Part shown: positions 16,067-23,558 of the stretch, piece after piece | Layout of the letters: every line of letters starts with the position of its first letter | Numbering within the stretch: position 1 is the stretch's first letter | Assembly: GCA_041946965.1 (NCBI GenBank) | Contig: JBHGBM010000007.1 | Coordinates: 37,701 to 101,700 of the forward strand | Length of the DNA stretch: 64,000 nucleotides | Source of the DNA: JBHGBM01 sp041946965 | GTDB taxonomy: Bacteria; Acidobacteriota; Terriglobia; Bryobacterales; Bryobacteraceae | Direction of reading: 5' to 3' | Program-made: the position numbers and the translations under genes | Notes under the pieces: model-generated | Databases searched by the model: none | Told to the model about the DNA's origin: nothing | What the model saw: only the letters and a program-made list of their open reading frames with translations

Positions 16067-17526
16067 GGTTCGCATTGCTGGCGGCGTTGAACGCGGCCGA
16101 GCCCCGCGCGGAGGCGGAGTACGAGCGCGGCATGGCGGCCGCGCGGCTCGGCAGGTGGGAAGAGGCCCGCGCCGCGCTGCGGGAAGCTCGGCGGCTGGCG
16201 CCGCGGGATGCCCGGTTCCCCATCGAGTTGGGCGGCGTGGCGTTCCGGCAGAAGCGATATGACGAAGCCGCGGGCTGGCTCCGGCGCGGCTTGCGGCTGG
16301 CGCCGGAGGACGGCTATACGGCCGATTTCCTGGGCACTATCTATTATCTGCAAGGGAACCTTGAAGCAGCGCTCAAGTACTGGAACCGCATCAGCAAACC
16401 GCGGATAGCCGCGGTGAGAGTGGAGCCGGAACCGCGCCTCGACCCGGTGCTGCTGGACCGCGCCCTGGCGTTCGCGCCGGGTGAGATGCTGCCGGTATCC
16501 GGCCTGCTGGCGGCGCGTGCGCGGGTGCGGGGGCTGGGCGTATTCCCCGTGTTCCGCTTCCACCTGGATGCCCGGGAGGACGGCTCCTTCGACGCGTCCC
16601 TCCATGGGCGCGAGCGCGACCGGTGGGGCGGCGGCGCGCTGGCGGCGCTGGTTTCCGTGCTGCGCGGCGCGGCGTATCAGACCGTGTATCCCGAGTACTT
16701 CAACATAGGGCGCTCGGCCATCAACGTCGAGTCGCTGGTGCGCTGGGACGCGCAAAAGCGGCGCGCATGGGCGGCGCTCTCCGGGCCCCTGGGGCACGAT
16801 CCGCGGTTCGGATATCGCCTGGGCCTGGATCTTCGGGACGAGCAGTGGGAAATCCCCGGCGGCGGGGCGCCACACTTGCGCCGGGGCGCGCTGAGCGGCG
16901 AGGTCGTGGGCTTTGCGGGACGCTGGAAGTGGTCCGCCGGCGTCGAGCTTGCCCGCCGCGATTCGTCCGGCGCGAGCTATCAGCTCAAGCACCTGGGGCG
17001 GGTCGAGCGCACACTGTGGCACGTTCCCGAGCACCGCTTCGAAACCGCCGCCGGCTTCTCCTCCGCCCTGGCGCGGCGTTTCAAGCGCTTCCAGGCGGGG
17101 CTCGCCACGCGCTGGCTGCCCCGCATGAGCGGAGAGGACTGGGCGATCGCACACCGCGTTCGCGCCGGGAAAATATGCGGCGATGCGCCCTTCGACGAAT
17201 GGTTCGCGCTCGGCCTGGAGCGGGACAACGACCTCTGGATGCGGGCCCACATCGGCACGCGTGGAGGACGCAAAGGCAACGCGCCCATGGGCCGCACTTA
17301 CGCGCTGTCGAACTGGGAGATGGACAAGAACGTCTACACGCACGCGCTGCTGGCGGTGAAGCTCAGTCCGTTTGTGGATGCGGGCCGCATGGCCGGCACG
17401 TCCAAATGGCTCTGCGATGCCGGGGTGCAGGCCAAGCTGCGCGTGCCCGGCGCGAGTTTCACGCTGACGTACGGCAAGGACCTGCGCTCCGGCCGCAATG
17501 CCTTCTACTTGATGGCGACGCGCTAA
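16018..17526 (+). CDS. TPR protein with probable outer-membrane beta-barrel
   Basis: A 502-residue exported protein. A signal segment (RRALALGFALLAALNAAEP) precedes three tetratricopeptide-like helical repeats (about 35-135: YERGMAAARLGRWEEARAAL, then the FRQKRYDEAAGWLRRGL pair, then YLQGNLEAALKYWNRI). The remainder is beta-rich, with alternating hydrophobic strands (QTVYPEYFNIGRSAINVESL, FGYRLGLDLRDEQW and later FTLTYGKDL), suggesting a C-terminal beta-barrel or beta-rich domain. It is the third gene of the PA2779/C39 cluster. ATG at 16018 lies inside the previous gene and is the only start preserving the signal peptide, so a 49-base same-strand overlap is real. A role in secretion or surface assembly with the peptidase is inference. 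Confidence 0.75.
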   Translation: MEGCRQLDAPRRALALGFALLAALNAAEPRAEAEYERGMAAARLGRWEEARAALREARRLAPRDARFPIELGGVAFRQKRYDEAAGWLRRGLRLAPEDGYTADFLGTIYYLQGNLEAALKYWNRISKPRIAAVRVEPEPRLDPVLLDRALAFAPGEMLPVSGLLAARARVRGLGVFPVFRFHLDAREDGSFDASLHGRERDRWGGGALAALVSVLRGAAYQTVYPEYFNIGRSAINVESLVRWDAQKRRAWAALSGPLGHDPRFGYRLGLDLRDEQWEIPGGGAPHLRRGALSGEVVGFAGRWKWSAGVELARRDSSGASYQLKHLGRVERTLWHVPEHRFETAAGFSSALARRFKRFQAGLATRWLPRMSGEDWAIAHRVRAGKICGDAPFDEWFALGLERDNDLWMRAHIGTRGGRKGNAPMGRTYALSNWEMDKNVYTHALLAVKLSPFVDAGRMAGTSKWLCDAGVQAKLRVPGASFTLTYGKDLRSGRNAFYLMATR

Positions 17527-17549
17527 ACCTTGCCGCCGTTGAGCGCCGA

Positions 17550-17815
17550 CGTGGCCGGAGTTCCGCCCAGCCCTTCTGGCTGGTGTGGGAGGCGGAGGAA
17601 TCCATCCTCGAAGTGCAGGACTTCGAGCAGACCATCGCGCTCAGCGCGCAGGCGGGAGACGATCGGGCGCTCGAGACGGCGCTCGCGCGGCATCTCGCGC
17701 GGGGTGCGACGGTGGTGTTGACCCCCGCGCTGCTGCGAAAAGTTCCGGCCCCGGCGGGCCTGCCGTTTGCCTCCCGGGCACACCGTAGGATCGCGCCGGA
17801 GCCCGCTCGAAGATG
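17550..17815 (+). pseudogene. probable gene remnant, unknown family
   Basis: The 293 bases between the TPR gene and fliA contain no intact gene, but the plus frame whose codons start at positions divisible by three has strong coding character. Third codon positions are nearly all G or C, and it reads WLVWEAEESILEVQDFEQT followed by IALSAQAGDDRALETALARH and LARGATVVLTPALLRKVP. The last part resembles the GxTVVxTxxLL strand of glycan-related amidotransferase-fold domains. There is no start codon with a ribosome site, and the frame runs without a stop into the antisense of fliA, so it looks like a truncated remnant. Confidence 0.4.
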
Positions 17816-17819
17816 CGGG

Positions 17820-18578
17820 CTAACAGAAGGCGCGGCTGGAGTGAATGCCTTCGGAATGCAGGGCCGCCGCCATCTTCTCCAGCGCCGACTTGTGGATCTG
17901 GGATATGCGGCTTTCGTTCACCCCAAGCGCCTCGCCGATTTCCTTCATGGTGAGCTCGCCGGTGTAGTAGAGCGACATCACCCGCCGGTAACGCTCGGGA
18001 AGCTGCCCGAGAGCGCGCTGCACGGCGTGCTTGAGTTCGGTGTGCGCGCAGACGCGATCAGGCTGGGTATCCGGTTCAGCGGGAAATTCCGGCGCGGGCG
18101 CGCCGTCGGTGTCGCCGCGGCCGGAAGCCGAGAGCAGACCCACCGTGCGCAGCTCCAGCATCATCCGGCGCCAGCGTTCCAGCCCCATCCCCAGACTGTC
18201 CGCCACCTCCCACTCCGCGGGCGTGCGTCCGAGCTTCGAGGAGAGATCGCGCACCGCCGCTTCGACCTTCTTGTGGCGCTTGCGCATGTCGCGCGAGGCC
18301 CAGTCGAGCTCCCGCAGGCTGTCCAGAATCGCGCCTTTGATGCGGTGCTTCGCGTAAGCCTGAAACGCCACCTGCTTGCCTTCATCGTATTTCTCCGCGG
18401 CGTCGAACAGTCCCAGGATGCCGGCGTGCACCAGGTCGTCCAGATCCACGTGCACGGGCAGGCTGTCATGAACGTGCACGGCGATGGCTCTGACCAGGGA
18501 CAGGTTCTCCAGGACGATGTGATCCCGGGTGGCGCGGGGGAGTATATGGCGGCGAACAGAAGGCTTCTCGGTCTGCAT
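17820..18578 (-). CDS. fliA: FliA/WhiG-type sigma factor (sigma-28 family)
   Basis: A 252-residue sigma-70 family factor of the flagellar/sporulation (FliA/WhiG) group. Region 2 includes HVDLDDLVHAGILGLFDAAE with YDEGKQVAFQAYAKHRIKGA and ILDSLRELDWASRDMRKRHK, the latter typical of FliA. Region 3 is LGRTPAEWEVADSLGMGLER. Region 4 includes LGQLPERYRRVMSLYYTGEL, TMKEIGEALGVNESRISQIH (helix-turn-helix) and KSALEKMAA. ATG at 18578 has a GAGGGG site about eight bases upstream. No flagellar or anti-sigma (FlgM) gene is visible in the window, so it is a lone sigma gene here. Two perfect inverted repeats lie in its upstream region (18711-18756) and may be regulatory. Confidence 0.9.
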   Translation of the reverse strand: MQTEKPSVRRHILPRATRDHIVLENLSLVRAIAVHVHDSLPVHVDLDDLVHAGILGLFDAAEKYDEGKQVAFQAYAKHRIKGAILDSLRELDWASRDMRKRHKKVEAAVRDLSSKLGRTPAEWEVADSLGMGLERWRRMMLELRTVGLLSASGRGDTDGAPAPEFPAEPDTQPDRVCAHTELKHAVQRALGQLPERYRRVMSLYYTGELTMKEIGEALGVNESRISQIHKSALEKMAAALHSEGIHSSRAFC

Positions 18579-18710
18579 GGGTTTCTTCCCCTCCCCTCGG
18601 GAGGGCTCCTTGACTGCATCTCTTTCAGACTGCCTTATTTCGTGCGGCAGCGTGAGTGGGAAAGCAACCCGGATGCCAAGGAAAACTGCCTTAATTTTCT
18701 TGGGATTACG

Positions 18711-18756
18711 TAGAACTAAAGTTCTAGGGTGTGCCGCTTTGAAACCGGCGTTTCAA
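18711..18756. promoter_or_regulatory. two perfect inverted repeats upstream of fliA
   Basis: TAGAACT-AA-AGTTCTA at 18711-18726 and TTGAAAC-CGGC-GTTTCAA at 18739-18756 are both perfect with 7-base arms. They sit in an unusually AT-rich patch between fliA (minus) and the 70-residue gene (plus). Their size and spacing are like operators for dimeric HTH regulators. The centres are about 29 bases apart, almost three helical turns, so two dimers could bind the same DNA face. Confidence 0.45.
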
Positions 18757-18786
18757 TTTGGAACAAAGCGTGCGATCATCACCTTC

Positions 18787-18999
18787 GTGCGCGTGTTCTG
18801 CCATTCCGGCCACGCCGCCGAGGAGCGGCCGGTACGCTTCGAAATCGACGGCGTGACCTACGGAGTGATCGAGGTGACCGCCCAGTGGCGCACGCCGGAG
18901 GATGACTTCTTCAAAGTCCGCGCCAGCGATGGAAAGCTGTACGTACTGCGCCGCAACCGCGCGGCAGATGTGTGGACACCGGGCGGCGTGCGGCCGTGA
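18787..18999 (+). CDS. small conserved-looking protein, unknown function
   Basis: A predicted 70-residue protein: VRVFCHSGHAAEERPVRFEI begins it, followed by DGVTYGVIEVTAQWRTPEDD, FFKVRASDGKLYVLRRNR and a WTPGGVRP tail. The sequence suggests a small all-beta fold. Similar short proteins with a ...RPVRF...V.EV...W..P.D.FFKV...DG..Y.LR... pattern are familiar in GC-rich bacteria, but no function is known to me. GTG at 18787 is chosen as the start because it begins the pattern; the frame is open far upstream but reads as shadow there. No clear ribosome site is seen. The two inverted repeats lie 30-75 bases upstream. Confidence 0.65.
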   Translation: MRVFCHSGHAAEERPVRFEIDGVTYGVIEVTAQWRTPEDDFFKVRASDGKLYVLRRNRAADVWTPGGVRP

Positions 19000-19036
19000 T
19001 TTACAATGAGATGGACCATTTCTGAGGAACGCTGAC

Positions 19037-19303
19037 GTGGACGAGCGCGCCTTTTACACCGAATCGCCCGGCACCAGGCCGGCGTCGCTGAATTGCCCCT
19101 GGTGCCGCACCTCGGAGACCTACATTCTGCGGTGGATGGTGCGGAAGAAGAAGGACCGGATGCCGCCGGGAGGCGACGAGCGCGACCGCGTGCGTTTCCA
19201 GAAGGCCCAGAGCTACATGGTGCTCGCGGAAGACAAAGTGACGTGCAAGCGGTGCCGCCGCGGCTTTGACGTCTCCGGCATCAAGACCATGGCGTTTCTT
19301 TAG
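19037..19303 (+). CDS. small CxxC protein, unknown function
   Basis: An 88-residue protein with two metal-knuckle-like motifs. CPWCRTSETYILRWMVRKKK is near residues 20-39 and CKRCRRGFDVSGI near 70-82. Between them is a charged helix (GGDERDRVRFQKAQSYMVLA). Four cysteines in two CxxC pairs suggest a single zinc ribbon. It starts with GTG at 19037, backed by a GAGGA ribosome site at 19024-19028 with eight-base spacing; TACAAT at 19002-19007 is a plausible -10. The next gene, a sulfatase, starts 27 bases after its stop. The biological role is unknown. Confidence 0.65.
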   Translation: MDERAFYTESPGTRPASLNCPWCRTSETYILRWMVRKKKDRMPPGGDERDRVRFQKAQSYMVLAEDKVTCKRCRRGFDVSGIKTMAFL

Positions 19304-19330
19304 CGCGGGAGTTTGCGCTATCGTGGACGG

Positions 19331-20671
19331 GTGAGCCAGACCAGACGGCAGTTCCTCGGCTCCGCCGCGCTTGCGGCGGGCATGCGCGCCGCCGGCAAGC
19401 GGCCGCCGAATATCCTCTTCATCGTGCTGGACGATTTGGGGTCCGGCGATTTCGGCTGTTACGGCCAGCGCTACATCAAGACTCCCAACACGGACAGGGC
19501 CGCCGCGGAGGGCGCGCGTTTTACGAACTTCTATGCCGGGGGAGCGGTGTGCGCGCCCTCGCGGTGCGCGCTCATGACCGGTTATCACACCGGGCATGCC
19601 GCCGTGCGGGCCAACGCCGGAACCATACCCATCCTGGCGGATGATTTCACTGTGGCCCAGTTGCTCAAAAAAGCGGGCTATGCCACCGGCGGATTCGGCA
19701 AGTGGGGACTGGGCGACGCGGGTTCCACCGGCGTGCCCACGCGGCACGGGTTCGACAACTTTTTCGGCTATCTGCACCAGGTACACGCGCACTCCTATTA
19801 CCCCGACTTTCTGTGGGACAACGACCGGAAGTTCCCGCTTGGCGGCAAGCAGTACAGCGCCGACGTCATCGCCGAGCGTTCTTTTCAGTTCCTGCGCGAG
19901 AACCGGGACAAGCCTTTCTTTCTCTACGCCTGCTACACGCTGCCGCACGCCAAATTCGAAATCCCCAGCCTGGCGCCGTACGAGGGCGAATCGTGGCCCA
20001 AGGGGCACAAGACCTACGCCGCCATGGTGACGCGCGCGGACGCCTACATCGGACGGTTGCTCGCCATGCTGAAGGAATACAAACTGGAGCGGGACACCGT
20101 GGTGTTCATCACCAGCGACAACGGCGCCCACAGCGGCGAGGGCAAAGGCTACGAGTTTTTCAAGAGCAACGGCAACCTGCGCGGCGAAAAAGGCGAGCTT
20201 TACGAGGGCGGCATCCGGGCGCCCATGATCGTGCGCTGGCCGGGCAAGGTGAAACCGGGAAGCACCAGCGATTTCGCCTGGGCCTTCTGGGATTTCATGC
20301 CCACTGCTGCCGAGATTGCGGGCGTGAAAGCCCCCGCGGGCATCGACGGCGTTTCCGTGCTCCCCGCTATCACGGGCAAGCCGCAGCCCCCCCACGAGTT
20401 CCTGTACTGGGAATTCCAGGCCTACGATCAGAAAGGCAAGAAGTTCCGCGACGACCGCATGTGGCAGGCCGTGCGCATGGGTGACTGGAAAGCCGTGCGG
20501 CCGGCGGGTAGCGCCAGGCTGGAGTTGTACAACCTGAAGAACGACCCGGGAGAGCAGAAGGACGTAGCGGCGGCCAACCCGCAAGTTATGAAGCGGATAG
20601 AAGCTTACCTTGCCACCGCCCGCACCCAGCCCCGCCGCCACGATACGGGCAGCATGGACTGGGTGAAATAA
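19331..20671 (+). CDS. Tat-exported formylglycine-type sulfatase
   Basis: Arylsulfatase-A-type enzyme, 446 residues. GTG at 19331 begins a clean twin-arginine signal (SQTRRQFLGSAALAAG). The metal site strand is NILFIVLDDLGSGDFGCYG. The sulfatase signature is CAPSRCALMTGYHTGH with Cys74 as the residue converted to formylglycine. GFGKWGLGDAGSTGVPTRHG, FITSDNGAHSGEGKGYEFFK and the late LRGEKGELYEGGIRAPMIVR are typical. The family cleaves sulfate esters of aromatics or glycans. TATCGT at 19319-19324, six bases before the GTG, and no Shine-Dalgarno suggest a leaderless transcript. ATG-free start choice rests on the signal peptide. Confidence 0.93.
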   Translation: MSQTRRQFLGSAALAAGMRAAGKRPPNILFIVLDDLGSGDFGCYGQRYIKTPNTDRAAAEGARFTNFYAGGAVCAPSRCALMTGYHTGHAAVRANAGTIPILADDFTVAQLLKKAGYATGGFGKWGLGDAGSTGVPTRHGFDNFFGYLHQVHAHSYYPDFLWDNDRKFPLGGKQYSADVIAERSFQFLRENRDKPFFLYACYTLPHAKFEIPSLAPYEGESWPKGHKTYAAMVTRADAYIGRLLAMLKEYKLERDTVVFITSDNGAHSGEGKGYEFFKSNGNLRGEKGELYEGGIRAPMIVRWPGKVKPGSTSDFAWAFWDFMPTAAEIAGVKAPAGIDGVSVLPAITGKPQPPHEFLYWEFQAYDQKGKKFRDDRMWQAVRMGDWKAVRPAGSARLELYNLKNDPGEQKDVAAANPQVMKRIEAYLATARTQPRRHDTGSMDWVK

Positions 20672-20864
20672 AACCCAGCGCAGGGGTCCGAAGAGCTTCG
20701 GAAGTAAGCGCGACGGCCCTTCCGGCGTCCCCCGTTCTCCCCCCGGCCCCTGCGGTCTCGCAAAAACTCGCTTGCCGTCGCTTCCTGTATAGGTGGGTGA
20801 GAAGCCGGCGAAAAAATATAGGGGATAGTACGTTACCGATCGATAGCGTTATCCTTGTAGACCT
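20672..20864. other. intergenic region with a tight hairpin
   Basis: This 193-base spacer holds no coding signal. TCCGAAG (20687-20693) and CTTCGGA (20696-20702) form a perfect 7-base stem with a two-base gap shortly after the sulfatase stop, without a T-tract. The end is AT-rich (AAAAAATATA) and TATCCT at 20850-20855 lies nine bases before the next ATG, a likely -10. Confidence 0.4.
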
Positions 20865-21734
20865 ATGAGGTTACTTCCCGCGTTATTCCTGGCGGCGCCG
20901 CTGGTGGCCCAAGTGCAGCTCAAAGTCGCGGCGGTGCAGTTCCGTTCGTCTTTCGACCTGAACGACAACCGCGACCGCATCGTGCTGGCGCTCGAAAAGC
21001 TCTCACGCGAAGGCGTGCGCGTAGCCGCGTTTCCCGAGTGCGCGCTGACGGGCTACCACAAGGACGCGGTGATGAAGCCCACGGCGGCGGAGTTGGAAGC
21101 GGCCGAGGAGCGCATCCGGAAGACGTGCCGCGACAACAAGATCGCCGCGATCGTCGGCAGCGTGTACAAGGCCAACGGGAAGACCTACAACACCGCCGTG
21201 GTGTTCGATTCGCGGGGCGAGCTGGTGGAGCGGTATGCCAAGGTGTACCTGGCGGGAGAAAAGTGGGCCACGCCCGGAAACCACATCGCGTTCTTTGAAC
21301 TCGAGGGCGTGCCGTCCACCGTGATCGTGTGCCACGACGAGCGCTATCCGGAGCTCGTCCGGCTGCCGGCGATGCAGGGCGCCCGGGTGATTTATTATGT
21401 CAGCTCGGAATCGGGCATGACCTCGGAATCGAAGCTGATCCCCTACCGCGCGCAGATGATGGCGCGGGCGGTGGAGAACGGCATGTTCGTCGTGGCGGCC
21501 AACACGCCCGCGGACCCGGCCAACCTGCGCGACTCCTCGCACGGGCAAAGCCGCATCATCGCCGCGGACGGCAACATCATGGAGGAAGCCGGCTACTTCC
21601 GCGAGGAGACCCTGACGGCCACCCTCTCCATCAAGCCGGCCAAGCTCACGCGCCCGCTCGAAGGCCCGCTGGGCCAGTGGTGGCGGCAGGGCCTCGAGTG
21701 GATGATGCAGAACCGCAATCGCAAGCTGGAGTAG
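20865..21734 (+). CDS. secreted carbon-nitrogen hydrolase (nitrilase superfamily)
   Basis: Nitrilase/amidase-fold hydrolase, 289 residues, that cleaves C-N bonds of amides or carbamoyl groups. A short signal peptide (LLPALFLAAPLVAQ) makes it unusual, since most family members are cytoplasmic. The catalytic triad is present: Glu58 in AAFPECALTGY, Lys126 in VERYAKVYLAGEK and Cys156 in STVIVCHDERYPELVRL. VGSVYKANGKTYNTAVVFD and MARAVENGMFVVAANTP are typical family strands. The substrate is unknown; close relatives include N-carbamoyl-amino-acid and aliphatic amidases. It stands alone on the plus strand and converges with the methyltransferase gene, with only three bases between the stops. Confidence 0.9.
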   Translation: MRLLPALFLAAPLVAQVQLKVAAVQFRSSFDLNDNRDRIVLALEKLSREGVRVAAFPECALTGYHKDAVMKPTAAELEAAEERIRKTCRDNKIAAIVGSVYKANGKTYNTAVVFDSRGELVERYAKVYLAGEKWATPGNHIAFFELEGVPSTVIVCHDERYPELVRLPAMQGARVIYYVSSESGMTSESKLIPYRAQMMARAVENGMFVVAANTPADPANLRDSSHGQSRIIAADGNIMEEAGYFREETLTATLSIKPAKLTRPLEGPLGQWWRQGLEWMMQNRNRKLE

Positions 21735-21737
21735 CGC

Positions 21738-22712
21738 TCAGCGGACCGCGACCAGCATCCAGTCCCAATGGTTCGGCGCCTTGCTGAACCTGTCCTGACG
21801 GTCCATGATTTCGAAGCCTGCCTCGCGCAGCTCGGCTTCGGCGAAATCCGGCGAGAGCGTGTGGGCGCCGGTCTGCTGCTTGCGGGTCTCACCGCGGGGG
21901 ACGGGATCGATGATCACCAGCCGCCCGCCGGGCACGAGCGCTTCATGGAGGCGCCGCAGCATGGTCTGGTACGGCTCGATCTCGTGGTAGGTATTCACGA
22001 TCAGCACGGCGTTCAGTTTTCCCGCGGGCAGGCGCGGGTCGTCGGGCACGCCGAGAATGCTTTCGACGTTTTCCAGCGCGCGTTCCCGGACGCGGCGCTC
22101 CAGGATTGCGGCTTGATCGCGCGAGATGTTCTCCGCCAGCACACGCCCGTTGGGGCCCACGCGCGGTGAGAGCCGCAGTGTGAAGTAGCCCGTTCCGGCG
22201 CCGATGTCGGCCACCCAGTGCCCTTCGCGCAGCCCGAGCGCGGCGAACACTTCGTCGTTCTTCTGCCACTTCTCGCGGCGGCGCTCCCCCACATCGAGCT
22301 CGCTGTCTTCGAGAAGCTGGCGCGGTTCGCCTTCCCGGGCGAGCGCCGTGGCAGCGGCCACGGCGAAGTCCGAATTTTCGGCATCGTCCGGCACCGCGCG
22401 GAAAGCCGCGATGGCCTCCTCGCGGTGTCCGGAGGGCGCCTCGGCGCGGCCAAGCACGTAGGCCGCCTTGGCGCGTATGGCCGGGTCGCCGCCGTCCTTC
22501 ATGACCTCGCGGGCACGGCGAAGGGCCAGCGTGTAGTCCTTGCGGGTTTCGGCCGCTTCGAGCAGCACGTCGAGCAGGTCTTTCCAGATGGGGTCGGCCG
22601 CGCGCAGTTGGGCGGCTTTCGCGTGGAATTCGTCGATCTTGCCATCATGCACCAGGCGGTGGAGGTCTTCCGCCTGGCCCGCCAGCGCGAACCACAGCAG
22701 CAGGGCGAGCAT
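21738..22712 (-). CDS. exported SAM-dependent methyltransferase with helical-repeat N-terminus
   Basis: A 324-residue protein. A hydrophobic leader (MLALLLWFALAGQAE) precedes TPR/HEAT-like helices (about 16-130, KAAYVLGRAEAPSGHREEAI). A Rossmann methyltransferase domain follows. Motif I is HWVADIGAGTGYFTLRLSPR (about 170-189), then VLAENISRDQAAILERRVRE, LNAVLIVNTYHEIEPYQTML and the post-motif LVPGGRLVIIDPVPRGE. The C-terminal strand DFAEAELREAGFEIMDRQD is usual for this class. A methyltransferase with a signal-like leader recurs in Acidobacteria; whether SAM reaches the periplasm is unclear, so the leader may be an anchor. It is divergent from the cyclase gene. Confidence 0.82.
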   Translation of the reverse strand: MLALLLWFALAGQAEDLHRLVHDGKIDEFHAKAAQLRAADPIWKDLLDVLLEAAETRKDYTLALRRAREVMKDGGDPAIRAKAAYVLGRAEAPSGHREEAIAAFRAVPDDAENSDFAVAAATALAREGEPRQLLEDSELDVGERRREKWQKNDEVFAALGLREGHWVADIGAGTGYFTLRLSPRVGPNGRVLAENISRDQAAILERRVRERALENVESILGVPDDPRLPAGKLNAVLIVNTYHEIEPYQTMLRRLHEALVPGGRLVIIDPVPRGETRKQQTGAHTLSPDFAEAELREAGFEIMDRQDRFSKAPNHWDWMLVAVR

Positions 22713-22766
22713 ATGTGTACCGTTATACACGAAGCGGGTAAGATGGACAGCAGGGGGAGTTTCGCC

Positions 22767-23558
22767 GTGACGGCCGATTTGCTCAAGACGCTCTGCTCCG
22801 CCACCGTGTACGACCTGGCGCAGCCCTACTATCCCGGCATGCCGCATCACCCCAACCATCCGCCGTACCTGTTCGGGCTGACCAAGAAGCACGGGGATTT
22901 CGTGGCGCCCGGCGGCACCAGCTCCGCGGCGGACGCCATCACCATGAGCGGCCACACCGGCACGCATATGGACGCGCTGTGCCACTTCTCCTGCGGGGGC
23001 AGGCTGCGCGGCGGCGTGGACGCGGAGGCGGCGCAATCCTACGATCGCGGCGTGAGGGAGCACTCCGTGGACACCATCGCCCCGGTGTTGCGGCGCGGCG
23101 TGCTGCTGGACGTGGCCGGGCACGAGGGCGTGGACGCACTGCCCGCGGATTTCGAGATCACGCCGGAACACCTCAGGGCCGTGGAGTGCGCCGAGCGCGT
23201 CGATATTCAGGCCGGCGACGTGGTGCTGCTGCGCACCGGCTGGGGCCGTTTCTGGAACGATGCGCCGCGGTTCGTCTCGCAGGTGCGCGGGCCGGGCCCC
23301 GCCGAATCGGGCGCGCGCTGGTTGAGCCGCGCGGGCATCTTCGCCGCGGGATCCGACACGCTGGCCTTCGAGCTGGTGCCCGCGCCCAGCATGCCGGTGC
23401 ACGTGCATCTGCTGGTGGAAAGCGGCATTCACATCATCGAGTGCCTGAACCTGGAGGAACTCGCGGCGCGGCGCGCTTACGAATTCGTGTTTGTCGCGTC
23501 GCCCCTGAAGTTCCGCGGGGGCACCGGATCACCCATACGGCCGCTGGCCATCGCGTAA
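22767..23558 (+). CDS. cyclase-family metal hydrolase (kynurenine-formamidase-like)
   Basis: Metal-dependent hydrolase of the cyclase family, about 263 residues. The metal motif is SGHTGTHMDALCHFSCGG, the HxGTHxDxxxH signature that binds two zinc or manganese ions. VYDLAQPYYPGMPHHPNHPP near the N-terminus and VVLLRTGWGRFWND later are characteristic. Members hydrolyse formylkynurenine, isatin or related amides and lactones. GTG at 22767 is preferred because GGGGAG lies seven bases before it; ATG at 22743 in the same frame would add eight residues but lacks a ribosome site. Its stop overlaps the next ATG by one base (TAATG), indicating an operon with the histidine phosphatase. Confidence 0.85.
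   Translation: MTADLLKTLCSATVYDLAQPYYPGMPHHPNHPPYLFGLTKKHGDFVAPGGTSSAADAITMSGHTGTHMDALCHFSCGGRLRGGVDAEAAQSYDRGVREHSVDTIAPVLRRGVLLDVAGHEGVDALPADFEITPEHLRAVECAERVDIQAGDVVLLRTGWGRFWNDAPRFVSQVRGPGPAESGARWLSRAGIFAAGSDTLAFELVPAPSMPVHVHLLVESGIHIIECLNLEELAARRAYEFVFVASPLKFRGGTGSPIRPLAIA

Noticed and set aside
17523..17783. 86-residue minus-strand frame between the TPR gene and fliA
   Set aside because: It is Arg/Gln-rich with no motif; the coding bias is on the plus strand in a different frame.
18529..18786. N-terminal extension of the 70-residue protein
   Set aside because: The upstream part overlaps the fliA start and the two palindromes, has no ribosome site and reads as non-protein.
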